Source: JAJDXW01 sp965214795 (GTDB lineage Bacteria; Pseudomonadota; Gammaproteobacteria; HK1). Taken from it: a DNA stretch of 64,000 bases. The DNA lies in assembly GCA_965214795.1 (NCBI GenBank), contig OZ243976.1, forward strand, positions 3,038,001-3,102,000. Direction: 5' to 3'. Numbering within the stretch: position 1 is the stretch's first letter; each line of letters starts with the position of its first letter. Made by a program: the position numbers and the translations under genes. This document shows positions 43,250 through 53,314 of the stretch, one piece after another. The notes beneath the pieces are model-generated. The model saw only the letters and a program-made list of their open reading frames with translations, did no database searches and was not told where the DNA came from.

Positions 43250-45862
43250 TCAGCCGGAGGTGCCGAGCCGTTCGCGGACCCAGCCTGCGACGGAGGCGAG
43301 GGCCGGGTCGAGGTTCGACGGATCGTTGCCGCCGGCCTGCGCCATGTCCGGCCGGCCGCCACCCTTGCCGTCCACCTGCCCGGCCACGAAATTGACGAGG
43401 GGGCCGGCCTGGATCCGATCGGTGAGGTCCTTGGAGACCCCGGCGACCAGGCTCACCTTCTCGCCGTCCACCGATCCGAGCACCACGAGCCCGTGGTCGA
43501 TGCGGGACCGGATCCGGTCCAGCATCTCGCGAAGCGCCTTGGGGCCTGCCGCCGCTTCGCACCGGGCTGCAAGCACCTGGAGGCCTTCGATCTCCACCGC
43601 CCGGCCGAGCAGGGCCTCGCCTTCGTTCACCGCGAGGCGCCCGCGCAGCTTCTCGACCTCGCGCTCGAGCTCGCGGGCCCGCGCCACCACCTGCCCCACC
43701 CGCTCCACCAGGTGCTCGGGGCCGGACTTCATGAGGGACGTCACCCGCGCCTCCCGCTCCTCGAGAGCGCCCACCCAAGCGAGGACACCGGCGCCGGTCA
43801 CCGCCTCGATGCGCCGCACCCCGGCTGCGATGCCCGACTCCGACACGATCTTGAACACACCGATGTCGCCGGACCGGACGACGTGGGTCCCGCCGCAGAG
43901 CTCGAGCGACACGTCCCCGATGGCGAGCACCCGCACGTCCGCATCATACTTTTCGTCGAAGAACGCGATGGCGCCGCGCTCCAACGCTTCGTCGAGGGGC
44001 ATGGTCTCGGTGCGGACCTCGACGTTGTCGAGGATCCAGGCATTGACGAGGTGCTCGATCTCGATCCGCGCGGCCGGCCCGACGGGCTCGAAGTGCGAGA
44101 AGTCGAAACGCAGCCGGTCCGGCGCCACCAGCGACCCCCGCTGCCGGACGTGGCTGCCGAGCACCTCGCGCAAGGCCGCGTGCAGGAGATGGGTCGCCGA
44201 GTGGTTCCGTGCCGTGTTGCGGCGGGCCGCTTCGTCGACGGAAGCGTCGGTCTCGTCGCCGAGCCGGATCCGACCCTCCGTCGCGACCCCGTAGTGGGCG
44301 ATCGCGTTCGCGCTCGAGCGCGTGTCGGACACCTCGAAGCACCACCCGGGCCCCTGGAGGACCCCTCGGTCTCCGATCTGGCCCCCGCCTTCGGGATAGA
44401 AGGGAGTCCGCTCGAGGACCACCGCGCCGATGTCCTCCGTCGCGAGGGCGTCGGCCGGCTGGTCGTCCGCGTACAGGCCGATGACCCGCGCCCGGTCTCG
44501 GAGCCGGTCGTATCCGGTGAACTCGCTCACACCCTCGACCGGGCGCTCGCGGCCGCGCGCCGTCGCGAAGCGGCTGCCGGCGCGCGCCCGCTCACGCTGG
44601 GCGCCCATCTCGCGCTCGAATCCCTCGTAGTCCACGGTGAGCCTGCGCTCGCGGGCGACGTCGGCTACGAGGTCCTCGGGGAACCCGAACGTGTCGTAGA
44701 GACGAAACACGACCTCGCCCGGCACCACGCTCCCCCGGAGGACGGCCAGCTCCTCCTCGAACATCCGCATGCCCTGGTCGAGGGTGGCCGCGAACCGGTC
44801 CTCCTCCTGGCGGAGAGTCCGCTCGACGACCTCCCGCCGCAGGGCGAGCTCCGGGTACGCCTCCCCCATCTCCGCCTCGAGGTCCGCAGCGAGGCGATGG
44901 AAGAAGGGCTCGCGCATCCCGAGCCGGTGGCCGTGGCGGATGGCGCGCCGGATGATGCGGCGAAGCACGTACCCGTGGCCTTCGTTCGAGGGGAGCACGC
45001 CGTCGACGATGAGAAAGGCGCACGAACGGATGTGGTCGGCGATGACCCGCAGGGACTGGTCGGCGAGGTCCTTGGTTCCGGTCAGCTTGGCGGCACGCCG
45101 GATGAGGTTCTTGAAGAGATCGATCTCGTAGTTGCTGTGCACCCCCTGCAGCACCGCGGCGGCGCGTTCGAGGCCCATCCCGGTATCGACCGAGGGCTTC
45201 GGCAGCCGGCTCATGTTCCCGTCGGCATCGCGGTTGAACTGCATGAAGACGAGATTCCAGATCTCGATGAAACGGTCCCCGTTCTCGTCGGGCGATCCGG
45301 GCGGGCCGCCCGCGACCTCCGGCCCGTGGTCGTAGAACACCTCGGAGCAAGGCCCGCACGGGCCGATGTCCCCCATCGACCAGAAGTTGTCCTTCTCCCC
45401 GCATCGCACGATGCGCGAGGACTCGACGCCGATGTCGCGGCGCCAGATGTCCGCCGCCTCGTCGTCGTCCTCGAAGACGGTGATCCACATCCGCTCCCCG
45501 GCAAGCCCCATCTCGCGGGTGAGGAACTCCCAGGCGAAGGCGATCGCCTCGCGCTTGAAGTAGTCGCCGAAGCTGAAGTTTCCCAGCATCTCGAAGAACG
45601 TGTGGTGGCGCGCGGTGTAGCCGACGTTCTCGAGATCGTTGTGCTTGCCTCCGGCCCGGACGCAGCGCTGGGAGGTGACCGCGCGGGTGTACGAACGCTG
45701 GTCCGCCCCGAGGAACACGTCCTTGAACTGGACCATGCCCGAGTTGGTGAAAAGCAGCGTGGGGTCGTTCTCCGGCACGAGGGAGCTGCTGGCCACCACT
45801 TCGTGCCCGCGGTCCCGGAAGTAGTCGAGAAAGGCCCTTCGAAGCTCGTTGCTCGTCTTCAT
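43250..45862 (-). CDS. alaS: Alanine-tRNA ligase
   Basis: Alanyl-tRNA synthetase, 870 residues, full length. Class II core: MKTSNELRRAFLDYFRDRGH, motif 1 region VASSSLVPENDPTLLFTNSG, RHHTFFEMLGNFSFGDYFK (motif 2), the motif 3 Gly-Arg region near GMGLERAAAVLQGV. Editing domain: HSATHLLHAALREVLG and the zinc/editing CGGTH in LELCGGTHVVRSGDI. C-terminal DHHA1 domain with GGGRPDMAQAGG. ATG 45862 overlaps the recX stop (ATGA). Confidence 0.96.
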   Translation of the reverse strand: MKTSNELRRAFLDYFRDRGHEVVASSSLVPENDPTLLFTNSGMVQFKDVFLGADQRSYTRAVTSQRCVRAGGKHNDLENVGYTARHHTFFEMLGNFSFGDYFKREAIAFAWEFLTREMGLAGERMWITVFEDDDEAADIWRRDIGVESSRIVRCGEKDNFWSMGDIGPCGPCSEVFYDHGPEVAGGPPGSPDENGDRFIEIWNLVFMQFNRDADGNMSRLPKPSVDTGMGLERAAAVLQGVHSNYEIDLFKNLIRRAAKLTGTKDLADQSLRVIADHIRSCAFLIVDGVLPSNEGHGYVLRRIIRRAIRHGHRLGMREPFFHRLAADLEAEMGEAYPELALRREVVERTLRQEEDRFAATLDQGMRMFEEELAVLRGSVVPGEVVFRLYDTFGFPEDLVADVARERRLTVDYEGFEREMGAQRERARAGSRFATARGRERPVEGVSEFTGYDRLRDRARVIGLYADDQPADALATEDIGAVVLERTPFYPEGGGQIGDRGVLQGPGWCFEVSDTRSSANAIAHYGVATEGRIRLGDETDASVDEAARRNTARNHSATHLLHAALREVLGSHVRQRGSLVAPDRLRFDFSHFEPVGPAARIEIEHLVNAWILDNVEVRTETMPLDEALERGAIAFFDEKYDADVRVLAIGDVSLELCGGTHVVRSGDIGVFKIVSESGIAAGVRRIEAVTGAGVLAWVGALEEREARVTSLMKSGPEHLVERVGQVVARARELEREVEKLRGRLAVNEGEALLGRAVEIEGLQVLAARCEAAAGPKALREMLDRIRSRIDHGLVVLGSVDGEKVSLVAGVSKDLTDRIQAGPLVNFVAGQVDGKGGGRPDMAQAGGNDPSNLDPALASVAGWVRERLGTSG

Positions 45863-46335
45863 TCCCGCCCGTTCTCCTCAATCGCCCGGTGAGCCTGCCG
45901 GCGCGTGAACCCCCGTCCCAGCAGGAAACGGGCCTGCCGCGCGGCCTCGTTCCGCTCCCCGGGGAGCGCCGCCCCGAATCGCTTTTCGCGAACCCGGCGG
46001 GCCCGCGCTTCCCACGCCTCGTCGTCGGGCTCGACGAGCCGGTCGACCATCGAAGCCTCGACCCCGCGCGCCTCGAGGTCCCGCCGGATCCGAAGCGGCC
46101 CGCTCCCCCGCTCGACGCGCGAGCGGACGAATGCCTCGGCGAAGCGCGCGTCGTTCACGAGACCCTGCTCCGCGAGATCCTCCACGACCCGCTCCGTCTC
46201 GGCGCGCGCGTGCCCGGACCGCACCAGCTTCCCGAGCAGCTCCGCCCGCGAGTGCTCCCGCCGCCCGAGCAGGGCGAGCGCCCGCCGGAGCGCCTGGACC
46301 GGCGCGGCCCCATCGCGAGGCGGCGGCGAGGTCAT
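45859..46335 (-). CDS. recX: Regulatory protein RecX
   Basis: RecA modulator, 158 residues. Three-helix repeats are visible: ALALLGRREHSRAELLGKLV, VVEDLAEQGLVNDARFAEAF, RIRRDLEARGVEASMVDRL and AARQARFLLGRGFTRRQAHR. RecX binds RecA filaments and inhibits them. Downstream of recA by about 150 bases and overlapping alaS (ATGA), the standard recA-recX-alaS layout. Confidence 0.93.
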   Translation of the reverse strand: MTSPPPRDGAAPVQALRRALALLGRREHSRAELLGKLVRSGHARAETERVVEDLAEQGLVNDARFAEAFVRSRVERGSGPLRIRRDLEARGVEASMVDRLVEPDDEAWEARARRVREKRFGAALPGERNEAARQARFLLGRGFTRRQAHRAIEENGRE

Positions 46336-46486
46336 CTACCGGGTTCGGCAAGGAAGGATCGGGGGTTCGCGTCGCTCGCGGGTGCGGGGATCCCCGGCCC
46401 GACGCCGGCAACCCCCGGGATGAGGGAGGATGCGGGCGATGACGTTCGCGGGGGGCGCTCGGTGGGCCTGGCGGAGCCGCGGCCTC

Positions 46487-47557
<1,071 letters not shown>

Positions 47558-47628
47558 CGCGCTTCCTTCCTTCTTCCGGGCGACGGGGTGGGTGCGCCGC
47601 GAACCGGCAATTATCCCACAGACCTCAG

Positions 47629-47685
47629 TGCCGGATCGTCCCTTCGCTAATCCGACCTGCCCAGGGCCGGAGCCGCAGCGTGACA
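47629..47685. repeat. Dispersed palindromic repeat (copy f, inverted), at the tadA 3' end
   Basis: 47629-47658 (GCCGGATCGTCCCTTCGCTAATCCGACC) plus the shared GGGCCGGAGCCGCAGCGTGA leader at 47663-47682. Read on the minus strand it gives the last codons GRSD and TAG stop of tadA. Same extended architecture as copies a and e. Confidence 0.7.
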
Positions 47686-48147
47686 TCGCCCCGGATCGAG
47701 GAGGCGGCGCTCGCGGAAGAACGCGAGCAGGCGCTCCGCCGCCTCGTCGGCGCGGACCCCGCCGGTGCACGCCGGCCGATGGTTGAGGCCGGGAACGGTG
47801 CGAAGGTCGAGTGCGCTTCCGAAGGCGCCGGCCCGGGGATCGGCGGCGGCGAAGACCACGCGCGCGACCCGGGCCTGCACGATGGCCCCCGCGCACATGG
47901 CGCAGGGCTCCAGGGTCACGAAGAGCTCGCACCGGGGAAGGCGGTAGTTGCCGGCCGCGCGAGCCGCCGCTCGCAACGCCTCGATCTCCGCGTGGGCGGA
48001 GGGGTCGCACGCGCCGACGGACCGGTTCCAGCCGGTGCCGAGCTCGAGTCCGTCGCGCACCACCACCGCTCCGACCGGGACCTCTCCGGCGCTCGCGGCC
48101 CGCTCGGCGAGGTCGAGGGCCCGACCCATCCAGTCGTGGTCGCTCAT
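47647..48147 (-). CDS. tadA: tRNA-specific adenosine deaminase
   Basis: Converts A34 to inosine in tRNA-Arg, 166 residues. Zinc-binding/catalytic motifs: DPSAHAEIEALRAAA (HAE) and LFVTLEPCAMCAGAIVQARV (PCxxC), plus AGEVPVGAVVVRDG. ATG 48147 overlaps the guaA stop as ATGA. The C-terminal residues HAAAPALGRSD and the stop come from a dispersed repeat, so the natural end was replaced. Order guaA-tadA is usual in gammaproteobacteria. Confidence 0.93.
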   Translation of the reverse strand: MSDHDWMGRALDLAERAASAGEVPVGAVVVRDGLELGTGWNRSVGACDPSAHAEIEALRAAARAAGNYRLPRCELFVTLEPCAMCAGAIVQARVARVVFAAADPRAGAFGSALDLRTVPGLNHRPACTGGVRADEAAERLLAFFRERRLLDPGRCHAAAPALGRSD

Positions 48148-49778
48148 TCCCATTCGATGGTGGCCGGAGGCTTGCTCGTCACGTCGACGCCGACCCGCGA
48201 GATGCCCGGCACCTCGTTGACGATGCGGGTGGACACGGTCTCGAGAAGGTCCCAGGGAAGGCGCGCGGCGCGGGCGGTCATGAAGTCGCCGGTCTCCACC
48301 GCGCGCAGGACGACGACGGGCTCGTGGCGGCGCTGGTCGCCCATCACCCCGACGGAACGCACCGGCAGGAACACCGCGAACGCCTGGGCCACCGGGTCGT
48401 ACCAGCCGGCGCGGCGGAGCTCCTCGAGGAAGATCGCGTCCGCCGCCCGCAGCCGCTCCAGGCGGTCCTCGCGCACCTCTCCGAGCACCCGCACAGCGAG
48501 CCCCGGACCGGGAAACGGATGCCGGAACACGAGGTCGCGAGGGAGTCCGAGCTCGAGCCCGACCGCCCTCACCTCGTCCTTGAACAGCTCGCGCAGGGGC
48601 TCGAGGAGGGCAAGGCGCATCCGCTCCGGCAGCCCGCCCACGTTGTGATGCGACTTGATGACGGCCGCGTTGCCGGTGTCGGCGCGGGCGGACTCGATGA
48701 CGTCGGGGTAGATCGTGCCCTGGGCGAGGAAAGACGCTCCACCGGCGCGCTCCGCCTCCTCCTCGAAGATCTCGATGAAGAGGTTCCCGATGATGTTGCG
48801 CTTGCGCTCCGGATCCTCGACCCCGCGGAGCGCGGCGAGGAAGCGAGGCCCCGCCTCGACCCGCCGGACCCGCACGCCCTGCCCGCGCGCGAGGGCCTCC
48901 ATTACCTGTTCCCCCTCGCCCCGGCGGAGGAGGCCGTTGTCGACGAAGATCCCGGTGACCCGGTTCCCGATGGCCCGATGGAGCAGGGCCGCCGCCACCG
49001 AGGAGTCGACGCCGCCCGACAGGGCGAGCAGCACCCTGCCTTCTTCGCCCACCCGTTCGCGGATGGCGGCCACGCTCTCCTCGATGATGTTGGCCGGGGT
49101 GCGGACCGGGGGGCAGCCGCAGATCCCGTTCACGAAACGCTCGAGGATGGCGGTGCCCTGGCGGGTATGGGCGACCTCGGGGTGGAACTGGAGGCCGTAG
49201 AGCCGGCGCGCGGGGTGCGCGATCCCGGCGATGGGTGCGTTGGAGCTTGAGGCGATGGTGCGGAACCCGTCCGGAAGGGTGGTGACCCGATCGCCGTGGC
49301 TCATCCAGACATCGAGCAACCCCTCTCCGGCCGGACCGGAGCGGTCCTCGATCCCGCGCAGGAGGTCCGAATGGCCGCGGGCGCGGACCTCCGCCATCCC
49401 GAACTCGCGGGCGTCGGCCGACTCGACCGCGCCGCCGAACCGGGCCGCCATCGCCTGCATGCCGTAGCAGATCCCGAGCACCGGGACGCCGGCCCGGAAC
49501 ACCGCCTCGGGAATCGGCCGGCCGTCGCGGTCCGCCACCGAATCGGGCCCGCCCGACAGCACGATGCCTCGCGGTCCGAAGGTGGTGAGGGCTTCTTCGC
49601 CGATGTCGAACGAACGGATCTCGCTGTAGACGCCGGCCTCGCGAACCCGACGGGCGATGAGCCGGGTGTACTGGGATCCGAAGTCGAGGACGAGGATGCG
49701 CCCGTCGTGGGGGTCGCCGGGAATATCGGCGGAGAGCTCCCCGCGGGGGTCGGCGGAGAGGGCGGCGGAGACCGTCAC
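48144..49778 (-). CDS. guaA: GMP synthase (glutamine-hydrolysing)
   Basis: XMP to GMP amination, about 544 residues. N-terminal glutaminase: DGRILVLDFGSQYTRLIARR, nucleophile Cys in VLGICYGMQAMA, His-Glu in LYGLQFHPEVAHT. Synthetase: P-loop LLALSGGVDSSVAAALLH, then LLRRGEGEQVMEAL, KSHHNVGGLPERMRLALLEP, and the C-terminal dimerisation region RIVNEVPGISRVGVDVTSKP, ending TIEWE. Start uncertain: GTG 49778 is the closest plausible one, giving about 20 residues more than usual. Downstream of guaB. Confidence 0.95.
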   Translation of the reverse strand: MTVSAALSADPRGELSADIPGDPHDGRILVLDFGSQYTRLIARRVREAGVYSEIRSFDIGEEALTTFGPRGIVLSGGPDSVADRDGRPIPEAVFRAGVPVLGICYGMQAMAARFGGAVESADAREFGMAEVRARGHSDLLRGIEDRSGPAGEGLLDVWMSHGDRVTTLPDGFRTIASSSNAPIAGIAHPARRLYGLQFHPEVAHTRQGTAILERFVNGICGCPPVRTPANIIEESVAAIRERVGEEGRVLLALSGGVDSSVAAALLHRAIGNRVTGIFVDNGLLRRGEGEQVMEALARGQGVRVRRVEAGPRFLAALRGVEDPERKRNIIGNLFIEIFEEEAERAGGASFLAQGTIYPDVIESARADTGNAAVIKSHHNVGGLPERMRLALLEPLRELFKDEVRAVGLELGLPRDLVFRHPFPGPGLAVRVLGEVREDRLERLRAADAIFLEELRRAGWYDPVAQAFAVFLPVRSVGVMGDQRRHEPVVVLRAVETGDFMTARAARLPWDLLETVSTRIVNEVPGISRVGVDVTSKPPATIEWE

Positions 49779-49889
49779 GGGGCCCGGCGAGCCGCTGGTG
49801 AGCCGGGGCGGCGAAGACGGCGTTGCGCAGCCCGCCTCCCCGCCCGCCTCCTCGAAGACGCGAAGCGCCGTCGTGCACGCAGGCCCGCG

Positions 49890-49917
49890 GGTCGGATGAG
49901 CGAAGCGCAATCCGACC
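49890..49917. repeat. Dispersed palindromic repeat, single unit (copy g)
   Basis: GGTCGGATGAGCG, AAGCGCAATCCGACC: 8 bp outer arms with an inner GCG/CGC stem, almost identical to the first unit of copy b (9107-9134). Confidence 0.75.
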
Positions 49918-50061
49918 ACCGCGGCGCCCGGGAGTCGGTGCGGGGTTCGGGAGCGGTCATGGCCGGTTGACGACGACTTCGCGCGAAGAGATCCGGGATC
50001 GGCATAGCTATTTGAATTAATTTGATTCTATCGAAAGAACAGATTCAGCCCTGACGCTTCG

Positions 50062-50149
50062 CGGTCCGACCCGCCGCCCGGCCGACCCGCCGCCGGTCCG
50101 ACCCGCCGCCCGGCCGACCCGCCGCCGGTCCGACCCGCCGCTCGGCCGG
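50062..50149. repeat. Tandem repeat, 32 bp unit, about 2.75 copies
   Basis: 50062-50093 and 50094-50125 are identical (starting CGGTCCGACCCGCCGCCCGG); a partial third copy 50126-50149 has one change. Each unit contains GGTCCGACC, reminiscent of the palindromic repeat arms. Confidence 0.85.
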
Positions 50150-50192
50150 CATGAAGCGACCCTGTGCAGCCCGGCCCTACCGTGGCCAGGAT

Positions 50193-51659
50193 TCAACCGG
50201 TGGGGTAGTTCGGGGCTTCGCGGGTGATGCTCACGTCGTGCGCGTGTCCCTCCCGGAGCCCCGCCCACGAGATGCGATGGAGCACCGCGCTCCGCCGCAG
50301 CTCCTCGAGACCGGCGCAGCCGGTATACCCGAGGCTCGCCCGAAGCCCGCCGACGAGCTGTGCGACCACCCTGGAGAGGCTCCCCTTGTAGGGGACCCGC
50401 CCTTCGATCCCTTCCGGCACGAGCTTCTCGATCTCGGCCGCCTCGTCCTGGAAATAGCGGTCGCGCGACCCCTGCGACATCGCCCCGAGCGAGCCCATGC
50501 CCCGGTAGGACTTGTAGGTCCGCCCCTGGTAGAGCTCCACCTCTCCCGGCGACTCCTCGGTCCCCGCGAAAAGGCTGCCGATCATCACCGAGTGGGCGCC
50601 GGCCGCGATCGCCTTCGCGATGTCCCCCGAGTAGCGCACCCCGCCGTCCGCGATGAGGGGAACGCCGGTGCCCTCGAGCCCCTCCGCCACCTGGGCGATC
50701 GCGGTCATCTGGGGCACCCCGACCCCCGCCACCACGCGCGTCGTGCAGATGGAGCCCGGACCGATGCCGACCTTGACCGCGCTCGCGCCAGCTTCGACGA
50801 GGTCCGAGGCGGCCTCGCGGGTCGCGATGTTGCCGGCAACGAGCGGGAGCCCCGGGTAGGCGGAACGAAGGCGGCGCACCCGCGAGAGGACGCCCTGCGA
50901 ATGCCCGTGGGCGGTATCGACCACGAGGACGTCCACCCCCGCCTCCACCAGCGCATCGACCCGCTCGTCGGTATCCGGACCGGTCCCCACCGCCGCGCCC
51001 ACCCGCAGCCGGCCCAGGTCGTCCTTGCAAGCGTTCGGATAGTCCTCGGCGCGCTGGATGTCCTTCACCGTGATGAGGCCTCGGAGCTCGCGGTCGCCGT
51101 TGACCACGAGCAGTTTCTCGATGCGGTGTTCGTGTAGGAGCGAGATGATCTCGGCGCGGCCCGCGTCCTCGCGGACGGTGACGAGCTTCTCTTTCGGGGT
51201 CATGGCGAGGCGGACAGGCTGATCCCACCGGGTCTCGAAGCGCAGATCGCGGGCGGTCACGATGCCGACCAGCCGCTCGTCCTCCACCACCGGCACCCCG
51301 GAGATCCGGCGCCGGCGGGTGAGCTCCACGACCTGCCCGATCGTCGTGTCGGGGCCGACCGTGATCGGGTCGCGCACCACGCCGCTCTCGAACTTCTTCA
51401 CCCGCCGCACCTTGTCGGCCTGAACGGCCGGCGGCAGGTTCCGGTGGACGATGCCGATGCCGCCTTCCTCGGCGAGGGCGATGGCGAGCCGGGCCTCGGT
51501 CACCATGTCCATCGCGGCGGATACGATGGGAATGCCGAGCGGGATCCCGGGGGCGAAGATGGTGGAGAGATCGGCGTCGCGGGGGAGGACTTCGGAGTAT
51601 CCGGGCGCAAGCATCACATCGTCGAAGGTGAGCGCTTCTTCGATGTGCCGCATCGTCAT
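50193..51659 (-). CDS. guaB: Inosine-5'-monophosphate dehydrogenase
   Basis: IMP to XMP, 488 residues. TIM-barrel start MRHIEEALTFDDVMLAPGYS; CBS pair (VVRDPITVGPDTTIGQVVEL, RISGVPVVEDERLVGIVTAR and EHRIEKLLVVNGDRELRGLI); catalytic Cys loop in VGIGPGSICTTRVVAGVG; phosphate region IADGGVRYSGDIAKA; flap YRGMGSLGAM. C-terminal monovalent cation site near VPYKGSLSRVVAQLVGGLR. ATG 51659 with an ATG two codons later possible. Divergent from xseA, as usual in gammaproteobacteria. Confidence 0.95.
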   Translation of the reverse strand: MTMRHIEEALTFDDVMLAPGYSEVLPRDADLSTIFAPGIPLGIPIVSAAMDMVTEARLAIALAEEGGIGIVHRNLPPAVQADKVRRVKKFESGVVRDPITVGPDTTIGQVVELTRRRRISGVPVVEDERLVGIVTARDLRFETRWDQPVRLAMTPKEKLVTVREDAGRAEIISLLHEHRIEKLLVVNGDRELRGLITVKDIQRAEDYPNACKDDLGRLRVGAAVGTGPDTDERVDALVEAGVDVLVVDTAHGHSQGVLSRVRRLRSAYPGLPLVAGNIATREAASDLVEAGASAVKVGIGPGSICTTRVVAGVGVPQMTAIAQVAEGLEGTGVPLIADGGVRYSGDIAKAIAAGAHSVMIGSLFAGTEESPGEVELYQGRTYKSYRGMGSLGAMSQGSRDRYFQDEAAEIEKLVPEGIEGRVPYKGSLSRVVAQLVGGLRASLGYTGCAGLEELRRSAVLHRISWAGLREGHAHDVSITREAPNYPTG

Positions 51660-51817
51660 GGTGCCCTGAAGGAAGTCCCGGCCGGAGGACGGCGGATAGT
51701 TTATCCTGACCCCGCCGCCCCTGCCCGCCTGGACGGCCGATTTCGTGGTCGATTCCACGGAGGCTCGGATCCGGCTGGCCGGCCGGACGGCGCGCCCATC
51801 CGTTCGAACGCCGGCTC

Positions 51818-53302
51818 ATGCACGCCCCCTTCGACAGCGACTTCGAGCTGCCCGGCTCCGGATCGGCGCCGGGCGCCGGGCCCGAACCCGGCATCCGGAC
51901 CCGCACCGGCGGCGCTGCCGGCACCGGGCCGAACCGCGAGATCTACACCGTCGGCCGCCTCAACGATGAAGTGGCCCGTCTGCTCGAGGATTCCTTTCCG
52001 CTCGTCTGGGTGGAGGGCGAGCTCACCAACCTCGCGCTTCCCCGCTCGGGGCACATGTACTTCACCCTGAAGGACTCGCGCGCCCAGGTCCGCTGCGCCC
52101 TCTTCCGCTCGAACCGCATGCGGCTCGGATTCGAGCCGCGCGACGGCATGCAGGTGCTCGCACGCGCGCGCGTCGGACTGTACGGGGCCCGTGGGGACTT
52201 CCAGCTCGTCGTGCAGGAGCTCGAGCCGGCGGGCGAGGGGGCGCTCCGACTCGCCTACGACCGCCTCCGCCTTCGCCTCCAGCAGGAAGGGCTCTTCGAC
52301 CCCCGCCACAAGCGCCCCCTTCCGGACTTTCCGGGCCAGCTCGGGGTGATCACCTCCCCCACCGGCGCGGCGGTGCAGGATGTGCTCAAGGTGCTGGGGC
52401 GCCGGTTCCCCGCGCTTCCGGTGGTCATCTATCCGACCCGGGTGCAGGGAGAGGGCGCGGGAGAGGAGATCACGGCCGCCATCGGGGCCGCAGTGCGGCG
52501 GGCGGAGTGCGAGGTGTTGCTCGTCGTGCGGGGCGGCGGCTCCCTCGAGGACCTCTGGTCGTTCAACGAGGAGGCGGTGGCCCGGGCCATCCACGCCTGC
52601 CCGATCCCGGTCGTCACCGGGATCGGGCACGAGTCCGACGTGACGATCGCGGATTTCGCGGCGGACGAGCGGGCGCCCACCCCGTCGGCCGCGGCCGAGC
52701 GGGCCTCGCCGAACCGGGTGGAGGTCTTCGAGCGGCTCACGGCCGTCGCCGGGCGCGCCCGGCGCGCGAGGACGGCGGGTGCGGAGAGGCGGCGGGCCGC
52801 CCTCGAGCTCCAGCGGCGGCGGCTGCGCCACCCCCTGCTCCGGATCGAGAACCTGGTCCAGCGCGCCGACGAGCTCGGGCGGCGCGGCGCGGTCGCCTTC
52901 GACCGGCGGCGGGAGGAGGCACGGCAGCGGACGGCCCTCCTCTTTCACCGGCTCGAACGAACCCGCCCCGATCCGGGCGCGCTCCGATCGGCGGTCGTGA
53001 ACCTGGAGCGGCGGGGCCGTTCGGCGATGTCGGAGCGGCAGGCCCGCGCGGCGGCGCGGGTCCGCGAGGTCGCGCGCGCCCTGCACGCGGTCAGCCCCGG
53101 TCGAACCCTCGAACGGGGCTACGCGATCGTCTATCGGGACGGAGCCATCGTGCGCGACGCCCGCGAGGTCGCCCCGGGCGACGCGGTCACCGCCCGGCTC
53201 GCCCATGGCCGGCTGGGCGCGACCGTCACCTCGGCCGAGACCTCGGTCGAACCCTTGGTCGAACCCTCGGTCGAACCCTCGATCGGACCCGGGCCCGACT
53301 GA
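51818..53302 (+). CDS. xseA: Exodeoxyribonuclease VII large subunit
   Basis: Single-strand DNA exonuclease subunit, 494 residues. OB-fold N-terminus: YTVGRLNDEVARLLEDSFPL, WVEGELTNLALPRSGHMYFT, ARVGLYGARGDFQL. Catalytic core: LGVITSPTGAAVQDVLKVLG, RGGGSLEDLWSFNEEAVARA, GIGHESDVTIADFAADERAP, TPSAAAE. Long coiled-coil Arg/Ala-rich C-terminal half. The extreme C-terminus has a short repeat (SVEPLVEPSVEPS) from a 12-15 bp tandem repeat at 53240-53285. Divergent from guaB. Convergent with the aldehyde dehydrogenase gene 12 bases away. Confidence 0.94.
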   Translation: MHAPFDSDFELPGSGSAPGAGPEPGIRTRTGGAAGTGPNREIYTVGRLNDEVARLLEDSFPLVWVEGELTNLALPRSGHMYFTLKDSRAQVRCALFRSNRMRLGFEPRDGMQVLARARVGLYGARGDFQLVVQELEPAGEGALRLAYDRLRLRLQQEGLFDPRHKRPLPDFPGQLGVITSPTGAAVQDVLKVLGRRFPALPVVIYPTRVQGEGAGEEITAAIGAAVRRAECEVLLVVRGGGSLEDLWSFNEEAVARAIHACPIPVVTGIGHESDVTIADFAADERAPTPSAAAERASPNRVEVFERLTAVAGRARRARTAGAERRRAALELQRRRLRHPLLRIENLVQRADELGRRGAVAFDRRREEARQRTALLFHRLERTRPDPGALRSAVVNLERRGRSAMSERQARAAARVREVARALHAVSPGRTLERGYAIVYRDGAIVRDAREVAPGDAVTARLAHGRLGATVTSAETSVEPLVEPSVEPSIGPGPD

Positions 53303-53314
53303 GGGCGCGCTCCG

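Larger units (their letters stand above)
49779..50192. other. guaB-guaA intergenic region with repeats
   Basis: 414 bases. Contains one palindromic repeat (49890-49917) and a 32 bp tandem repeat (50062-50149), with an AT-rich stretch at 50005-50050 (TATTTGAATTAATTTGATTC) between them that could carry a promoter for guaA. No gene seen. Confidence 0.6.

Noticed and set aside
47558..47628. LexA box in the recA promoter
   Set aside because: No CTGT-N8-ACAG-type match in the 70 bases before recA. A GGATAAT sequence near 47611 could be a -10 box but has no convincing -35.
51660..51817. Purine-responsive operator between guaB and xseA
   Set aside because: No PurR-like palindrome (ACGCAAACG type) could be seen in the gap.
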